From the NCBI GenBank assembly GCA_963702575.1, contig CAVPCU010000009.1:1-39139 (forward strand): 39,139 nucleotides of DNA, in the 5' to 3' direction. Below the pieces are notes generated by a model that did no database searches, had not been told where the DNA came from, and saw only the letters and a list, made by a program, of their open reading frames with translations. The stretch is from VRUE01 sp963702575. GTDB taxonomy: Bacteria; Actinomycetota; Thermoleophilia; Solirubrobacterales; 70-9. This document shows positions 37,379-39,139 of this stretch, piece by piece; within the stretch, counting starts at the first letter, position 1, and every line of letters begins with the position of its first letter. Both the position numbers and the translations under genes were made by a program.

Positions 37379-37384
37379 ATCCTA
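37379..37384 (-). promoter_or_regulatory. -10-like TAGGAT box before the tRNA-like RNA
   Basis: TAGGAT on the minus strand, 7 nt before the 5' end of the tRNA-like fold, is a good actinobacterial -10 hexamer. No clear -35 is seen 16-18 nt upstream. It suggests the RNA has its own promoter even though it lies inside the suf gene string. Confidence 0.45.
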
Positions 37385-37427
37385 GCTCAGACAGATCATT
37401 TCGGTAGCTTGGCTGCAGTTGGGAACG

Positions 37428-38696
37428 TTAGGCGAGGCCGAATACCTTGCGCGCGTCGTGGAGGCCCTCGACCAGGCGGTCGATCTCCCCCTCGGTGGTG
37501 TAGACGCCGAAGCTGGCGCGGGCGGTGGCGGCGACGCCGAGGCGGTCCATCAGCGGCTGGGCGCAGTGGTGGCCGGCGCGGACGGCGACGCCGTGGCGGT
37601 CGAGGATCTCGGAGACGTCGTGGGCGTGGACCCCCTCCAGCTCGAAGGAGACCGGGCCGATCCGCTCGGGGCCGGGCGGTGGGCCGAAGACGCGCAGGCC
37701 GGGGACCTCGGCGAGGCGCTCGAGCGCGTAGGCGGTCGTCGCCCGCTCGTGGCCGAGCACGGCGTCCATGCCGAGCCCATCGAGCCAGCGCAGCGCCGAG
37801 GCCATGCCGATCGCCTGGGCGATCGCCGGCGTGCCGGCCTCGAAGCGGGCGGGGGGGTCGGCATAGGTCGTGCCGTCCTTGGTCACCTTGCGGATCATCG
37901 AGCCGCCGCCGAGGAAGGGCGGCATCGCGCGCAGCAGCTCGAGCCGCGTCCAGAGCGCGCCGATCCCGGTCGGCGCGTAGAGCTTGTGGCCGGTCAGCGC
38001 GTAAAAGTCGGCGCCGAGCTCGCCGACATCGAGCGGCAGCTTCGGCGCCGCCTGGGCGCCGTCGACGAGCACCAGGGCGCCGGCGTCGTGGGCGAGGCGG
38101 GCGATCTCGGCGACCGGGTTCTCCGTCCCGAGCACGTTGGAGACGTGGGCGACGGCGACGAGCTTCGGGCCGCGCTCGAGCAGCTCGGCGAAGGCCGCCA
38201 TGTCGAGCAGGCCGTCCTCGCCGACGGGGACCCAATCGATCTCCGCTCCGCTGCGCTCGGCCAGCTGCTGCCAGGGGACGACGTTCGAGTGGTGCTCCAT
38301 CTCGGTGAGGACGATGCGGTCGCCCGCGCCGACGTTGGCGTCGCCCCAGGCGCGCGCGACCAGGTTGATCGCCTCGGTCGCGTTGCGGACGAAGACGACC
38401 TCGCGCCGGTCGGCGGCGCCGAGGTGGTCGGCGACGGTCGCCCGCGCCCCCTCGTAGGCGGCCGTCGCCTCGGCCGAGAGGGTGTGCGAGCCCCGGTGGA
38501 CGTTGGAGTGGTGGGCCCGCTCGTAGCGGTCGACCGCCTGGATCGAAGCCAGCACGCGCTGGGCGCTGGCGCCGCTGTCGAGGTAGGCGACCGGCTGCCC
38601 GTGGATCTCGCGCTGCAGCGCAGGGAAGGCGGCGCGGACCTTCTCGATCGGGAAGGCCGGCGCCGCGGTCGTGGGCTTGGTGCTCGCCGGCTCCAT
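37428..38696 (-). CDS. sufS: Cysteine desulfurase SufS
   Basis: A 422-residue PLP enzyme that removes sulfur from cysteine and passes it to SufU. Class V aminotransferase fold; the PLP lysine is K238 (LTGHKLYAPTG), the PLP-Asp region is LVDGAQAAPK and the persulfide cysteine is C378 (RAGHHCAQPL) on a short loop, as in group II desulfurases. ATG 38696 lies 10 bp after the sufC stop; an earlier in-frame start at 38729 would overlap sufC and lacks conservation. The 3' side is followed by the RNA locus and not directly by sufU. Confidence 0.96.
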   Translation of the reverse strand: MEPASTKPTTAAPAFPIEKVRAAFPALQREIHGQPVAYLDSGASAQRVLASIQAVDRYERAHHSNVHRGSHTLSAEATAAYEGARATVADHLGAADRREVVFVRNATEAINLVARAWGDANVGAGDRIVLTEMEHHSNVVPWQQLAERSGAEIDWVPVGEDGLLDMAAFAELLERGPKLVAVAHVSNVLGTENPVAEIARLAHDAGALVLVDGAQAAPKLPLDVGELGADFYALTGHKLYAPTGIGALWTRLELLRAMPPFLGGGSMIRKVTKDGTTYADPPARFEAGTPAIAQAIGMASALRWLDGLGMDAVLGHERATTAYALERLAEVPGLRVFGPPPGPERIGPVSFELEGVHAHDVSEILDRHGVAVRAGHHCAQPLMDRLGVAATARASFGVYTTEGEIDRLVEGLHDARKVFGLA

Positions 38697-38706
38697 CGTC
38701 GCTGGG

Positions 38707-39139
38707 CTAGGCGCTCGCGCCTGCCGCAACCTCCTCGCCGATCCACCCGTAGCCCTTCTCCTCCAGTTGGCCGACCAGCTCCGGGCCGCCTTCCTTGACG
38801 ATCCGGCCCTCGAACATGACGTGGACCGAGTCGGGCTTGACCATGTGCAGGATGCGCTGGTAGTGGGTGATGATGAGGACGCCCATGTCGGGGCCGGAGA
38901 ACTTGTTGACCCCTTCGGCGACGACCCGCAGCGCGTCGATGTCGAGGCCGGAGTCGGTCTCGTCGAGCACCGCGATCTCGGGCCGCAGCAGTGCCAGCTG
39001 CAGCAGCTCCATCCGCTTCTTCTCGCCGCCGGAGAAGCCGTCGTTGAGGTAGCGGCTGGAGAATTCTTTCGGGATGTTGGCCAGCTCCATCGCCCCCTGG
39101 GCGACTTTGGCGAACTCCTTGATCTTGATCTCCGGCTCG
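38707..39139 (-). CDS. sufC: Fe-S assembly ATPase SufC (C-terminal part)
   Basis: The right edge of the window cuts the gene; about 143 C-terminal residues are present. SufC is the ABC-type ATPase of the SufBCD scaffold. Seen here: the ABC signature FSGGEKKRMELLQ, Walker B IAVLDETDSGLDIDAL and the switch His in LIITHYQRIL. The Walker A part lies outside. It is first in the visible sufC-sufS order; 10 bp separate its stop from sufS. Confidence 0.95.
   Translation of the reverse strand, partial: EPEIKIKEFAKVAQGAMELANIPKEFSSRYLNDGFSGGEKKRMELLQLALLRPEIAVLDETDSGLDIDALRVVAEGVNKFSGPDMGVLIITHYQRILHMVKPDSVHVMFEGRIVKEGGPELVGQLEEKGYGWIGEEVAAGASA

Noticed and set aside
1..39139. CRISPR arrays or prophage structural genes
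   Set aside because: No regularly spaced repeats and no phage capsid, tail or portal-like products were seen.

Overview
The window is GC-rich (most genes use G/C at nearly every third position), its intrinsic terminators have short T-runs, and gene ends often overlap by 4-8 bp. The gene set (MarP-like CvpA/serine protease, class B PBP with an NTF2-like domain, AddAB-type helicase-nuclease, SUF cluster with SufU and a Rieske ferredoxin, WS/DGAT acyltransferase, IspH, many small winged-helix regulators) suggests an actinobacterium, most likely of the class Thermoleophilia (Solirubrobacterales-like). The taxonomic call is inference; no rRNA is present.

Layout. 1-3751: partial gene, zinc-ribbon/FHA protein, SRPBCC protein, lipoprotein, class B PBP. 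3770-5918: two abutting insertion sequences (IS630 family, then IS982 family) that split what looks like a former marP-pbp operon. 5932-9003: MarP-like protease, divergent HxlR regulator, xseA, xseB. 9000-15445: addB-addA on the minus strand. 15534-17400: a hypothetical gene, a HAD hydrolase with a coupled small gene, and a SufT/MIP18-type (DUF59) Fe-S assembly gene.

17361-23908: a compositionally different 6.5-kb accessory island bounded by a 35-bp direct repeat (34/35) of the 3' end of the DUF59 gene. It holds two related cassettes, each a winged-helix regulator facing a divergent 19-codon micro-ORF with its own conserved leader. It also holds two copies of a 90-residue winged-helix-like protein, orphan or broken toxin-antitoxin parts, a truncated RelA/SpoT gene and other small regulators. 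The paired 19-residue peptides (7/19 identical, 29/38 nt identical leader block) are the best candidate here for an undescribed system.

23913-31502: housekeeping and membrane genes: a His-rich membrane protein, FxsA, WS/DGAT, ispH, a thioredoxin-fold protein without its CxxC, a haem-oxygenase-like diiron protein and a cupredoxin-like/polytopic membrane pair. 31737-32901: a second, apparently identical, inverted IS630 copy inserted between the sufD stop codon and its 3' hairpin. 32899-39139: SUF genes on the minus strand (sufC partial, sufS, sufU, then Rieske, sufB, sufD), interrupted by an opposite-strand VOC gene. Between sufS and sufU lies an unexplained structured RNA locus: a TAGGAT box, a class II tRNA-like fold with anticodon GAU, a downstream 17-nt complement of its anticodon arm, a T-box-like UGGU hairpin, and an intrinsic terminator.
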